NCBI RefSeq assembly: GCF_019038415.1
Contig: NZ_JAFKRG010000021.1
Span: 1 to 47,636, forward strand
DNA: 47,636 nt
Reading direction: 5' to 3'
DNA from: Synechococcus sp. CCY 9618
GTDB lineage: Bacteria > Cyanobacteriota > Cyanobacteriia > PCC-6307 > Cyanobiaceae
Part shown: one piece after another, positions 10,094 through 18,192 of the stretch
How the letters are laid out: each line of letters begins with the position of its first letter
Numbering within the stretch: the stretch's first letter is position 1
Position numbers and translations under genes: made by a program
Notes under the pieces: generated by a model
Told to the model about the DNA's origin: nothing
Database searches by the model: none
What the model saw: only the letters and a program-made list of their open reading frames with translations

Positions 10094-10495
10094 ATGCGAC
10101 TCCTCCACACCATGCTGCGGGTGGGCGATCTGGACCGCTCCCTGCGCTTCTACACCGAGGTGCTCGGCATGAAGCTGATCCGCCGCAAGGATTATCCCGG
10201 TGGGGCCTTCACCCTGGCCTTCGTGGGCTACGGCGACGAGAAGGACACCACCGTGCTGGAACTGACCCACAACTGGGACACCAGCAGTTACGAGGTGGGA
10301 ACGGGCTTCGGCCATCTGGCCATCGGTGTCGACGACATCCACGCCACCTGCGCGGCCATCGCTGACAAGGGGGGAAAGGTGGTGCGCGAACCCGGCCCGA
10401 TGAAGCACGGCAGCACCGTCATCGCCTTCGTGGAGGATCCGGACGGCTACAAGGTGGAACTGATCCAGACGTCACCCCGGCCCGATGCGCACTGA
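10094..10495 (+). CDS. gloA: Lactoylglutathione lyase (glyoxalase I)
   Basis: Metal-dependent glyoxalase I, detoxifying methylglyoxal as its glutathione hemithioacetal. The 133-aa protein starts at the ATG giving [20 protein letters not shown]. The four metal ligands fall exactly where they do in E. coli GlxI: His5, Glu56 (in TVLELTHN), His74 (in GFGHLAIGV) and Glu122 (in [10 protein letters not shown]). This points to a Ni/Co-type enzyme. The stop lies 11 bp inside the following clpB frame, so the two are probably co-transcribed. The longer upstream frame runs through the eno promoter region and is not protein-like. Confidence 0.96.
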   Translation: MRLLHTMLRVGDLDRSLRFYTEVLGMKLIRRKDYPGGAFTLAFVGYGDEKDTTVLELTHNWDTSSYEVGTGFGHLAIGVDDIHATCAAIADKGGKVVREPGPMKHGSTVIAFVEDPDGYKVELIQTSPRPDAH

Positions 10496-13295
10496 TCCCG
10501 GCGCTCCCGCCAGCCTCACCAGCGACCCGGATCGCTTCAGTGACGCCGCCTGGGACCTGCTGATCGCCTCCCAGGAACAGGCGCGCCGCTGGCGCCATGG
10601 CTCCATGGATGTGGAGCACCTGTTGCTCACCCTGCTGCTGGATCGCCGCTTCGGCACCTGGGTGGCGCCCCTGCCCCTCGACGAGGACCGGCTTCTGGAT
10701 CGGCTGGAGGCCTTCTGCGCCGAGCAACCCGGCGGATCCGGCGGCACCCTCTACATCGGTGATGCCCTCGAGGACCTGCTGGAGGAGGCCGATCGCCGCC
10801 GTGGGGCCTGGGGCTCGCGCCTGCTGGATGTTCCCCACGTGCTGCTGGCCCTGCTGCAGGACCCCCGGATCGGCGCGTCACTGCTGGCGGAGGAAGGGCT
10901 GAGCGAGGACCTGCTGCTGCGCCAGTGGCGGCCGCTGCCGGCCGCACCGGAACCGTCCGTCCCCACGGTGCCTGCTTCCGCCGGCCCCCCGGCCGTGTCG
11001 TCGTCTCCTCCGCTGCGACCGTCCCCTCCGGCGCGACCGGTGCCGGCGATGGAAGAGTCCCTGGGACTGCAGCGGGAGGGGGAGCCGGAGCCCGGGGCCC
11101 TGGCCCGTTACGGCCGCGACCTCACCGCCGCCGCCCGGGCCGGGGAGCTCGATCCTGTGGTGGGAAGGGATCCAGAGATCCGCCGCCTGATCCAGGTGCT
11201 CTCGCGGCGCAGCAAGAACAACCCTGTGCTGATCGGCGAGCCGGGCGTCGGCAAGACCGCCGTGGCCGAGTCCCTCGCCCAGCGCATCGTGGCCGGTGAG
11301 GTGCCCGACGGCCTGCGGGGCCTGCGCCTGGTGGCCCTTGATCTGGGCGCCCTGATCGCCGGTGCCAAGTTCCGCGGCCAGTTCGAGGAGCGCCTGCGCA
11401 GCGTGCTGGCGGAGGTGCGCGAGAACGATGGCGCCGGTCGCGGGGAGGGGGGCGCCGGTCGCGGGGAGGGCGGTCGAGCCGGAGCCGGGGGCGTGGTGCT
11501 GTTCATCGACGAACTGCACACGGTGGTGGGCGGCGACCGCTCCGGCACCGATGCCGCCAGCATCCTCAAGCCGGTGCTGGCCCGCGGCGATCTTCGCTGC
11601 ATCGGCGCCACCACCCCCGAGGATTACCGGCGCAGCATCGAAAAGGACCCGGCCCTGGAACGCCGCTTCCAGCAGGTGGTGATCCGGGAGCCGGATGGCC
11701 CCACCTGTCTGGAGATCCTGCGGGGGCTCAAGGAGCGCTACGAGCTCCACCATGGGGTCACCATCACCGATGGCGCCCTGGTGTCGGCGGCGCGGCTGGC
11801 CGACCGCTACATCAGCGATCGCTGCCTGCCCGATTCGGCCATTGATCTGATCGACGAGGCCGCCGCCAACCTGCGCATGGAAGCCACCTCCAAGCCCCAG
11901 GTGGTGGAGGTGGCCGAGGCGGAGCTGCGCCGGGTGGAACTGGATCTGCTGGCCGCTGAAGCAGCCCCGCTGGAGGAGCGCCTGCAGCTGCAGGAGCAGC
12001 GGCGCCTCGCCCATGACCAGCTCGAGCGCCTGCGGCAGCGGTGGGCCGGGGAGCGCGAGCGGCTGGAGGAGCTGCGCCAGCTGCTGCACCAGGACGAAAA
12101 TCTGCGCCATGCCATCGCCGACGCTGAGCGGGAGGGGGATCTGGAGGAGGCCGCCCGCCTCCAGTACGACCAGCTGCACGGGGTGCAGCAACGCCGCGCC
12201 GCCCTGGAGGAGGAACTGCAGAGCGATCCGATGCTGCGGGAGCAGGTCGAGGAGGGGGACATCGCCGATGTGGTGGCCCGCTCCACCGGCATTCCCATCC
12301 AGCGGCTGCTGGCGGGCGAACGGCAGAAGCTGCTGGAGCTCGAGCAGCGCCTGGGTGAGCGGGTGATCGGCCAGCCCGAGGCCGTGGCGGCGGTGGCCGC
12401 CTCGATCCGCCGCTCCCGGGCCGGCATGCAGGCCCCCACCCGGCCGGTGGGGTCGTTCCTGTTCCTGGGGCCCACCGGCGTCGGCAAGACCGAACTGGCC
12501 AAGGCCCTGGCGGCCGCCCTCTTCGACGAGGAAGAGGCCCTGGTGCGGCTCGACATGAGCGAGTTCATGGAGCGCAACGCCGTCGCCCGTCTGGTGGGGG
12601 CGCCTCCGGGCTACGTGGGCTACGAGGAGGGGGGACAGCTCACCGAGGCCGTCCGTCGCCGGCCCTATGCGGTGCTGCTGCTCGATGAGGTGGAGAAGGC
12701 CCATCCCGATGTCTTCAACCTGCTGCTGCAGGTGCTCGACGACGGCCGGCTCACCGATTCCCAGGGGCGCACGGTCGATTTCCGCCACACCGTGGTGATC
12801 ATGACCAGCAACCTGGCCAGCCGGGCGATCCTGGATCGTGCCCGCGCCGCGGTGGGGCCGGAACAGGAACAGGAGCACGATCGGTCCCTGGAACTGGCGG
12901 TGGAGGAGGCCCTGGCCCGCCAGTTCCGCCCTGAGTTTCTCAACCGCATCGACGAGGTGATCCGTTTCCGTCCGCTCTCGCGCTCCGATCTGGAGCGGAT
13001 CGTGCGCCTGCAGCTGGCCGAACTCGCCACCCTGCTGCGGGAGCAGCAGCTGGAGCTCCAGGTGGGCGAGGCGGTCGTGGCGGCCCTTGCCCACCAGGGG
13101 TACGAACCGGAGTACGGCGCCCGCCCGCTGCGGCGGGTGCTGCGCCGCCGCATCGAGAACCCCCTGGCCACCGAACTGCTGGAGGATCACTTCACGGCGG
13201 CCCGGGGCGTGCGGCTGGAGCTCGCCGGTCCCGGTGAGGCGGGCTTCCGCTTCGTCCCCCTGCCGGTCGCTGGGGAAGGACGTCCGGTAGGGTGA
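10485..13295 (+). CDS. clpB: ClpB-type AAA+ disaggregase (ClpB2-like)
   Basis: HSP100 protein of 936 aa with an N-terminal Clp-N double repeat (about 15-148) and an unusually long Pro/Ser linker (150-195). NBD1 has Walker A GEPGVGKT at 251-258 and Walker B VVLFIDE at 337-343. A coiled-coil middle domain follows (about 475-590), then NBD2 (Walker A GPTGVGKT 662-669, Walker B LLLDEVEK 731-738). The aromatic pore-loop residues are kept (KFRG in NBD1, GYVGYEEGG in NBD2). The M domain makes it ClpB rather than ClpA/ClpC. Position ahead of secE-nusG and the divergent N-domain fit the cyanobacterial ClpB2 paralogue, reported in Synechococcus not to be heat-induced. A Gly/Arg-rich insert at about 314-335 in NBD1 is encoded by a tandem repeat. 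Confidence 0.93.
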   Translation: MRTDPGAPASLTSDPDRFSDAAWDLLIASQEQARRWRHGSMDVEHLLLTLLLDRRFGTWVAPLPLDEDRLLDRLEAFCAEQPGGSGGTLYIGDALEDLLEEADRRRGAWGSRLLDVPHVLLALLQDPRIGASLLAEEGLSEDLLLRQWRPLPAAPEPSVPTVPASAGPPAVSSSPPLRPSPPARPVPAMEESLGLQREGEPEPGALARYGRDLTAAARAGELDPVVGRDPEIRRLIQVLSRRSKNNPVLIGEPGVGKTAVAESLAQRIVAGEVPDGLRGLRLVALDLGALIAGAKFRGQFEERLRSVLAEVRENDGAGRGEGGAGRGEGGRAGAGGVVLFIDELHTVVGGDRSGTDAASILKPVLARGDLRCIGATTPEDYRRSIEKDPALERRFQQVVIREPDGPTCLEILRGLKERYELHHGVTITDGALVSAARLADRYISDRCLPDSAIDLIDEAAANLRMEATSKPQVVEVAEAELRRVELDLLAAEAAPLEERLQLQEQRRLAHDQLERLRQRWAGERERLEELRQLLHQDENLRHAIADAEREGDLEEAARLQYDQLHGVQQRRAALEEELQSDPMLREQVEEGDIADVVARSTGIPIQRLLAGERQKLLELEQRLGERVIGQPEAVAAVAASIRRSRAGMQAPTRPVGSFLFLGPTGVGKTELAKALAAALFDEEEALVRLDMSEFMERNAVARLVGAPPGYVGYEEGGQLTEAVRRRPYAVLLLDEVEKAHPDVFNLLLQVLDDGRLTDSQGRTVDFRHTVVIMTSNLASRAILDRARAAVGPEQEQEHDRSLELAVEEALARQFRPEFLNRIDEVIRFRPLSRSDLERIVRLQLAELATLLREQQLELQVGEAVVAALAHQGYEPEYGARPLRRVLRRRIENPLATELLEDHFTAARGVRLELAGPGEAGFRFVPLPVAGEGRPVG
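11430..11470 (+). repeat. In-frame tandem duplication, 21-bp period, in clpB
   Basis: A 20-bp unit beginning GGCGCCGGTCGCGGGGAGGG at 11430 is repeated exactly at 11451, giving a 21-bp period and the peptide GAGRGEG twice. It lies between the sensor/pore segment and Walker B of NBD1, where most ClpB proteins have only a few residues. Confidence 0.9.
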
Positions 13296-13388
13296 TCGTT
13301 TGCCGATGGGTGAGCTGCAATCGGCCGGGACTTCTGTGCCCCCGATCCATCCTTCACCCACCCACCTCCACTGAGTGGAATCCACACC

Positions 13389-13682
13389 GTGGAACCAATC
13401 CCCCCCGTCACCACCACCACGAGCAGTCCTGATGGGCCCCTGGCCCAGAGGAACGGTTCGCCCGAGCCCGAGGAAGGAACCGCTGGTCTCTTCCCCGATG
13501 ACGAGGCGCCCACCGGTTTCCTTGCGGTGACCATGGCGGAGCTTCGCAAGGTTGTCTGGCCCAGCCGTCAGCAGCTGTTCAGCGAATCGGTGGCGGTGAT
13601 CCTGATGGTGAGTCTTTCGGCCGCGGCCATCGCTGCGATCGATCGCTTCTATCACTGGGGATCGGCCCAGATCTTCCGTTGA
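13389..13682 (+). CDS. secE: Preprotein translocase subunit SecE
   Basis: Small membrane subunit of the Sec translocon, clamping the two halves of SecY. The single C-terminal helix (SVAVILMVSLSAAAIAAID) is preceded by the conserved amphipathic ELRKVVWPSRQQLFSES. The N-terminal ~45 residues are Pro/Ser/Glu-rich and disordered, as is usual in cyanobacterial SecE. The GTG at 13389 is the likely start, but the divergent N-terminus makes it uncertain. The stop overlaps the nusG start codon (TGATG-type junction), the classic secE-nusG coupling. Confidence 0.93.
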   Translation: MEPIPPVTTTTSSPDGPLAQRNGSPEPEEGTAGLFPDDEAPTGFLAVTMAELRKVVWPSRQQLFSESVAVILMVSLSAAAIAAIDRFYHWGSAQIFR

Positions 13683-14392
13683 TGTCCCTCCCCCTGTCTG
13701 CTGTGCCCGAGACCGTGCCCGAGATCGAACCGGACGTCACCCAGGTCCTGGAACTGCCGGGAGAGGGGGCTGAGGCGGCCGGTGAGGGCGGCGCCGAGGC
13801 CGGTGCCGGGAGCGAAGCCCCCAAGCCCCAGGTGGCCCGCTGGTATGCGGTGCAGGTGGCCTCCAGCTGCGAGAAGAAAGTGAAGGCCACCCTGGAGCAG
13901 CGCGCCGTCACCCTGGGGGTCAGCAACCGGATCCTGGAGATCGAGATCCCCCAGACTCCCGGGGTCAAGCTGAAGAAGGACGGCAGCCGCCAGTCCATCG
14001 AGGAGAAGGTGTTCCCCGGCTACGTGCTGGTGCGCATGGTCCTCGACGAGGACACGATGATGGCCGTCCGCAGCACGCCCAACGTCATCAACTTCGTGGG
14101 CCAGGAGGAGCGCCGCGCCACCGGCAAGGCCCGCGGGCACATCAAGCCCCGGCCCCTCAGCCGCCAGGAGGTCGACCGCATCTTCAAGCGTGCCGCCGAG
14201 AAGAAGCCCGTCCTCAAGGTGGATCTCAGCGAAGGCGATCAGATCCTTGTCACCGCCGGTCCCTTCAAGGACTTCCAGGGCGAGGTGATCGAAGTCTCGG
14301 GTGAGCGCAGCAAGCTGAAGGCCCTCCTGTCGATCTTCGGCAGGGAGACCCCGGTCGAGCTGGAGTTCTCCCAGATCAGCAAACAGAGCTGA
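13682..14392 (+). CDS. nusG: Transcription elongation/antitermination factor NusG
   Basis: NusG binds RNA polymerase and affects pausing, Rho termination and coupling to the ribosome. The 236-aa protein has a ~50-residue acidic and Ala/Gly-rich N-terminal extension. The NGN domain follows (WYAVQVASSCEKKVKATLEQ..., FPGYVLVRMVLDE, TPNVINFVG), then a C-terminal KOW domain (EGDQILVTAGPFKDFQGEVIEV). The ATG at 13682 is preferred to the TTG codon directly before it because it is the normal partner of the overlapping secE stop. It is followed by a hairpin and the structured rplK leader. Confidence 0.97.
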   Translation: MSLPLSAVPETVPEIEPDVTQVLELPGEGAEAAGEGGAEAGAGSEAPKPQVARWYAVQVASSCEKKVKATLEQRAVTLGVSNRILEIEIPQTPGVKLKKDGSRQSIEEKVFPGYVLVRMVLDEDTMMAVRSTPNVINFVGQEERRATGKARGHIKPRPLSRQEVDRIFKRAAEKKPVLKVDLSEGDQILVTAGPFKDFQGEVIEVSGERSKLKALLSIFGRETPVELEFSQISKQS

Positions 14393-14398
14393 TCCCCG

Positions 14399-14425
14399 GG
14401 GCCGCCTCCCTGCGGAGGGCGGCCC
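14399..14425 (+). terminator. Strong hairpin after nusG (terminator-like or attenuator)
   Basis: GGGCCGCC (14399-14406) pairs with GGCGGCCC (14418-14425), and TCC/GGA extends the stem inside, leaving a small loop. There is no U-run after it, so it may be a weak terminator, a processing site or an attenuator that sets the ratio between nusG and the ribosomal-protein genes. Confidence 0.4.
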
Positions 14426-14486
14426 TGGGTGGTTCCTCACGGGGCCGCCATGCCGCCGGGCCGGTCAACGCCCCGGCGATCCGCAG

Positions 14487-14564
14487 CGCCCCCGTCAGGG
14501 GGCACCGTCCCGCTCTCCCGTCAGGGAAGCCTGTCCCGCGCTCCCGCAAGGGAGTTCCGTTCCC
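14487..14564 (+). repeat. Three tandem 26-bp hairpin repeats in the rplK leader
   Basis: Three contiguous imperfect 26-bp units at 14487-14512, 14513-14538 and 14539-14564 end 11 bp before the rplK start codon. All share a core close to CCCGTCAGGG followed by a GTCCC-like end. Each can fold into a short stem: CCCCC/GGGGG around GTCA in the first, TCCC/GGGA in the second, and CTCCC/GGGAG around a GCAA tetraloop in the third. The pairing is kept although the stem bases differ between units, which argues for RNA structure. No known leader family is recognised. Confidence 0.75.
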
Positions 14565-14575
14565 CAGCCCAGCCG

Positions 14576-15001
14576 ATGGCCAAGAAAGTCGTAGCTGTGA
14601 TCAAGCTGGCCCTCCAGGCCGGCAAAGCCAACCCCGCACCGCCGGTGGGCCCTGCCCTCGGTCAGCACGGGGTGAACATCATGGCGTTCTGCAAGGAGTA
14701 CAACGCCCGCACCCAGGAGAAGGCCGGGTATGTGATCCCGGTGGAGATCTCGGTCTTCGAAGACCGCAGCTTCACCTTCATCACCAAGACCCCACCGGCT
14801 TCGGTGCTGATCTCCAAGGCCGCCGGCATCGACAAAGGTGCCGCCACCTCCTCCAAGGGAGCGGTGGGTGCCATCAGCCGCTCCCAGCTCGAGGAGATCG
14901 CCAAGACCAAGCTGCCGGACCTCAACTGCACCAGCGTCGAGTCGGCCATGCGCATCATCGAAGGCACCGCCCGCAACATGGGCGTCGCCGTCAGCGACTG
15001 A
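14576..15001 (+). CDS. rplK: 50S ribosomal protein L11
   Basis: L11 binds the GTPase-associated region of 23S rRNA and is needed for RelA-type stringent signalling. The 141-aa product shows the N-terminal domain ([42 protein letters not shown]) and the C-terminal rRNA-binding domain ([10 protein letters not shown]...). Its end is [20 protein letters not shown]. The ATG at 14576 fits the universal N-terminus; the upstream in-frame stretch is the repeat leader. There is no Shine-Dalgarno sequence: the ten or so bases before ATG are C-rich. It is co-transcribed with rplA 76 bp downstream. Confidence 0.98.
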   Translation: MAKKVVAVIKLALQAGKANPAPPVGPALGQHGVNIMAFCKEYNARTQEKAGYVIPVEISVFEDRSFTFITKTPPASVLISKAAGIDKGAATSSKGAVGAISRSQLEEIAKTKLPDLNCTSVESAMRIIEGTARNMGVAVSD

Positions 15002-15077
15002 GCCTGCCGGCCCGTCGCATCCTTCCGTTCACCTACCAGGGGGAGACCGTCCACGGTCGTCCGCACCCCTTCCCGCC

Positions 15078-15785
15078 ATGACGAAAATCTCCAAACGCTT
15101 CAGCGCCCTCGCCGCCAAGGTGGAGGACCGCGCCTACGAACCGCTCGAGGCCCTCGAGCTGGTCAAGGACACCGCCACCGCCAAATTCGACGAAACCGTC
15201 GAAGCCCATGTGCGCCTCGGCATTGACCCCAAGTACACCGACCAGCAGCTGCGCACCACCGTGGCCCTGCCCCACGGCACTGGCCAGAGCATCCGCATCG
15301 CCGTGATCGCCCGGGGCGAGAAGGTGGCCGAGGCCAAGGCCGCCGGCGCCGACCTGGCCGGTGATGACGAGCTGGTGGATCAGATCGCCGGTGGCTCCAT
15401 TGATTTCGATCTGCTGATCGCCACCCCGGACATGATGCCGAAGGTGGCCAAGCTCGGCCGGGTGCTAGGTCCCCGGGGTCTGATGCCGAACCCCAAGGCC
15501 GGCACGGTCACCACCGATCTCGTCGGGGCGATCAGCGAGTTCAAGGCCGGCAAGCTGGAATTCCGGGCCGACCGGGCCGGCATCGTCCACGTGCGTTTCG
15601 GCAAGGCCAGCTTCCCCACCGCCAAGCTGCTGGAGAACCTCAAGGCCCTGCAGGAAACCATCGACCGCAACAAACCCAGCGGTGCCAAAGGCCGCTACTG
15701 GAGAAGCCTGTATGTCGCCTCCACGATGGGCCCCTCCGTCCTGGTCGACTTCGCCGCGCTGCAGGACATCAAGCAGGAGAGCTGA
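15078..15785 (+). CDS. rplA: 50S ribosomal protein L1
   Basis: L1 forms the mobile L1 stalk that helps deacylated tRNA leave, and in many bacteria represses its own operon by binding the L11-L1 mRNA. The 235-aa protein carries the L1 signature region ([20 protein letters not shown] followed by PNPKAGTVT) and the C-terminal [21 protein letters not shown]. The start is at the ATG giving [20 protein letters not shown]. No Shine-Dalgarno sequence is present; the bases before ATG are CCCTTCCCGCC. Confidence 0.98.
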   Translation: MTKISKRFSALAAKVEDRAYEPLEALELVKDTATAKFDETVEAHVRLGIDPKYTDQQLRTTVALPHGTGQSIRIAVIARGEKVAEAKAAGADLAGDDELVDQIAGGSIDFDLLIATPDMMPKVAKLGRVLGPRGLMPNPKAGTVTTDLVGAISEFKAGKLEFRADRAGIVHVRFGKASFPTAKLLENLKALQETIDRNKPSGAKGRYWRSLYVASTMGPSVLVDFAALQDIKQES

Positions 15786-15864
15786 GCTGCTCGTGGGCCT
15801 CTGCCGCCGCTGGTGCGGGTCGGGGCCTGCTGTGGTGTAGGTTGAATGGCTGGATTCGTCCAGA

Positions 15865-16000
15865 GGGGCACGCGCCCCACCCAAGACAGCAGGTTGTCAG
15901 GGCCCCATCAACTTCGATTGATGGACGTTCCACGTAAGTCCTGCCGAGGTCCACGCGATTGGTTTTGGCCTGAGTGGCGGGATTCCCTGGGAATCCCGCC
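15865..16000 (+). promoter_or_regulatory. L10-type ribosomal protein leader upstream of rplJ
   Basis: The 312-bp gap between rplA and rplJ holds no gene but clear RNA structure. GGGGC/GCCCC pair at 15865-15878. CCATCAA (15905-15911) pairs with TTGATGG (15918-15924). GCAGG (15889-15893) can pair with CCTGC (15940-15944), closing a multi-branch element around the conserved-looking AAGACAGCAGG. A perfect 11-bp hairpin with a CTG loop follows at 15976-16000 (GGCGGGATTCC with its complement) and has no U-run, so it may be a processing or attenuation site. Known L10 leaders bind the L10-(L12)4 complex to repress rplJL. The assignment rests on position and shape; a covariance-model search was not possible. 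Confidence 0.7.
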
Positions 16001-16097
16001 GATCGGAGCGGAGCGATGAGCGGCCTCGAAGCCACCCTCCACGGGAGGCTGTCCGGGCTGCGTTCCCTGCTTGTTCCCCCGATCCGATCCACCTCCT

Positions 16098-16625
16098 ATG
16101 GGCCGCACGCTGGAGAACAAGCAACAGATCGTCGAAGAGCTCAAGGGGCTCCTCGGTGAAGCCGAAATGGCGCTGGTCCTTGATTACAAGGGCCTGACCA
16201 TCAAGGAAATGACTGATCTGCGGACCCGTCTGCAGGCCAGCAGCGGTGTGTGCAAGGTGACCAAAAACACCTTGATGCGCCGTGCCATTGATGGGGACAG
16301 CGCCTGGTCGGATCTCGATTCCCTGCTCACCGGCACCAATGCCTTCGTCCTCGTCAAGGGCGACGTCGGCGGTGCGGTGAAGGCCCTGCAGTCCTTCCAG
16401 AAGGACACGAAGAAGTCCGATGTGAAAGGAGGCCTTTTCGAAGGCAAGCTCCTCTCACCCAACGACATCCAGGCCATCGGGGATCTGCCCTCCAAGGAGG
16501 TGCTCATGGCCCAGATCGCCGGTGCGATCAATGGCCTGGCCACCAAGCTGGCTGTGGGCATCAACGAGGTTCCGTCCGGTCTCGCCAGGGCGCTCAAGCA
16601 GCACGCCGAATCCGGCGAAGGCTGA
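16098..16625 (+). CDS. rplJ: 50S ribosomal protein L10
   Basis: L10 anchors the L7/L12 dimers of the ribosomal stalk and autoregulates its operon. The 175-aa protein begins [20 protein letters not shown] and shows the family segments [18 protein letters not shown] and [13 protein letters not shown]. Its end is [20 protein letters not shown] with a helical tail that binds L7/L12. The ATG at 16098 is preceded by ACCTCCT, which is pyrimidine-rich and not a Shine-Dalgarno sequence. A 6-bp hairpin (GTTCGC/GCGAAC, 16626-16642) begins right after its stop, in the rplJ-rplL spacer. Confidence 0.98.
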   Translation: MGRTLENKQQIVEELKGLLGEAEMALVLDYKGLTIKEMTDLRTRLQASSGVCKVTKNTLMRRAIDGDSAWSDLDSLLTGTNAFVLVKGDVGGAVKALQSFQKDTKKSDVKGGLFEGKLLSPNDIQAIGDLPSKEVLMAQIAGAINGLATKLAVGINEVPSGLARALKQHAESGEG

Positions 16626-16680
16626 GTTCGCCTGTCGCGAACCCCTGGGCTCCACCGATCCTCCCGTTCTGTTGCTGATT

Positions 16681-16690
16681 CCCCCCCCCC
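16681..16690 (+). other. C10 homopolymer abutting the rplL start codon
   Basis: Ten consecutive C's occupy the whole space where a Shine-Dalgarno sequence would lie, touching the rplL ATG. No purine-rich motif is seen in the 30 bases before the start. Confidence 0.9.
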
Positions 16691-17077
16691 ATGTCCGCTA
16701 CCACCGACCAGATTCTCGAACAACTGAAGACCCTTTCCCTGCTTGAGGCTTCCGAGCTCGTCAAGCAGATTGAAGAGGCCTTCGGCGTCTCCGCCGCCGC
16801 TTCCGCCGGCGTCGTCATGGCCGCCGCCGCCCCCGGCGCCGCCGCTGAGGCCGTCGAAGAGCAGACCGAATTCGACGTCATCCTCGACAGCTTCGATCCT
16901 GCTTCCAAGATCAAGGTGCTCAAGGCCGTCCGCGAGGCCACCGGCCTCGGTCTGGGCGAAGCCAAGGCCCTTGTGGAGGCCGCTCCCAAGGCCGTCAAGG
17001 AAGGCATCTCCAAGGACGATGCCGAAGCCCTCAAGAAGGCCATCGAAGAAGTGGGCGGCAAGGTCTCGATCAAGTGA
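16691..17077 (+). CDS. rplL: 50S ribosomal protein L7/L12
   Basis: Multi-copy stalk protein that recruits translational GTPases. The 128-aa product has an N-terminal dimerisation helix pair ([20 protein letters not shown]), an Ala/Gly-rich hinge (about 38-55) and the C-terminal domain ([20 protein letters not shown]..., [20 protein letters not shown]). All are at standard length. It is the last gene of the rplKAJL run and is followed by a strong intrinsic terminator. Confidence 0.98.
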   Translation: MSATTDQILEQLKTLSLLEASELVKQIEEAFGVSAAASAGVVMAAAAPGAAAEAVEEQTEFDVILDSFDPASKIKVLKAVREATGLGLGEAKALVEAAPKAVKEGISKDDAEALKKAIEEVGGKVSIK

Positions 17078-17128
17078 CCGTCCGGAGTCGGTGCTTTCCG
17101 GCCCGGCTTCACCCACCCTTTCTGCAGC

Positions 17129-17154
17129 GCCGGCCCTCAGGGGCCGGCTTTTTT
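17129..17154 (+). terminator. Intrinsic terminator after rplL
   Basis: A perfect 8-bp GC stem, GCCGGCCC (17129-17136) with GGGCCGGC (17141-17148), has a TCAG loop and is followed directly by six T's. It ends the ribosomal-protein operon. Confidence 0.93.
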
Positions 17155-17185
17155 CTGGCCTGACGCCCGTTGTGTACGCCCGGAC

Positions 17186-17217
17186 AAAAAAAAGAACCCC
17201 GCCGAAGGCAGGGTTCT
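17186..17217 (-). terminator. Intrinsic terminator for the minus-strand DUF3747 gene
   Basis: Read on the minus strand, AGAACCC (from 17217) pairs with GGGTTCT, with an inner GCC/GGC around TTC, followed by eight T's (17193-17186). It lies about 165 bp beyond the DUF3747 stop. Between 17218 and 17381 I see no gene. With the rplL terminator it makes a back-to-back pair. Confidence 0.88.
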
Positions 17218-17381
17218 GGAGATGGAACGATTCCGGGAGTCTGTCCTCGTTTCGACCCTGGAAGAGCGTCCTTCACTCCTCACTTCTCAAAGGTAAAGGA
17301 GGGGTTGGGGGGGTGGAGAGGGAGAAGGCCGGTGATTCAACTGACCACGTTCAGCGGCTCGGCTGGGGCAGCGGCCAGGCG

Positions 17382-18119
17382 TCAGCGCCCATCCTCGTTG
17401 TCGTCGGTGAAGGGAATCACCTGTAGGGCGATCGCTCTGCCGGAGCGGCCCGCTGCCAGGGTGTCGTCGTCGCGCGGGTCCAGCTCGCCCACGGCCGGCA
17501 GGGTCCCGGGCCTGCCGACTCCGATGGGTCGGTAGGGCTGGCCACCACCGGCCCTGGCGATCAGCTGCTCCAGGGACGTGGGGCTGGCGAAGTAGACGTG
17601 GGTGAGGGCGCGTTCCTGGTAGGTGCGCCGTTTCAGCTGCCAGCCCGGTTCCAGCTGGAGGGACACGAAGCCGTCCCGGTCGCGGACGGGCACTTCGGCC
17701 CTGCCCACCACCAGGATCGTCGGGCTCTTGGGAGAGGAGGCCTGCAGCTCCAGCCTGGAGCCCACCTGCTGCACCCGCAGCCGGTAGGTGGTGCCCAGGT
17801 CTTCGTCGGCGACCCGCAGGGAATAACCGTTGCTGTCGAGATAGCGGTTGCAGATGCCCGTGAAGTCGAACCGGTTCAGGGCCGGATCCACCAGGCCGTC
17901 TTCGCGGGGGGCCCAGCAGGCGGGCTGGGCGGCCAGCTGCTCCAGCACCAGCAGGGTCCAGTCGTTCTTCCCCACCGGCCTTGCGAGCACGGCGAAGCGT
18001 TCCTCCTCCACGTCGGCACCCTGAAACAGACCGACGGCACCGGCCAGGGAGGGCTGGACCAGAGGCAGCCCGGCACCGGCCAGAGCCAGGCCCGCCAGGG
18101 CCAGGTAGGTTCGCTGCAT
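17382..18119 (-). CDS. DUF3747 exported protein
   Basis: Cyanobacterial secreted protein of unknown function with the DUF3747 pattern. It is 245 aa with an N-terminal signal peptide ([18 protein letters not shown]...), probably cleaved near SLAGA. The globular part has the family features [37 protein letters not shown] and [15 protein letters not shown]. Two Cys (in PACWAP and GICNRY) could form a disulfide in the periplasm. The C-terminal part contains [20 protein letters not shown]. It is divergent from rnhA (73 bp between starts) and has its own terminator, so it is monocistronic. Confidence 0.85.
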   Translation of the reverse strand: MQRTYLALAGLALAGAGLPLVQPSLAGAVGLFQGADVEEERFAVLARPVGKNDWTLLVLEQLAAQPACWAPREDGLVDPALNRFDFTGICNRYLDSNGYSLRVADEDLGTTYRLRVQQVGSRLELQASSPKSPTILVVGRAEVPVRDRDGFVSLQLEPGWQLKRRTYQERALTHVYFASPTSLEQLIARAGGGQPYRPIGVGRPGTLPAVGELDPRDDDTLAAGRSGRAIALQVIPFTDDNEDGR

Positions 18120-18192
18120 GGGAACACCTCCAGGGCCCGGGCGTTCTCCGGGAATGAGTGTTCAATTCAAGCGAGGCCGTCAAGGGGACTTC

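Noticed and set aside
10878-13655. A 925-codon antisense open frame opposite clpB
   Set aside because: High GC makes long non-stop antisense frames common; the translation is Gln/Gly/His-rich with no domain, and the sense strand carries a complete ClpB.
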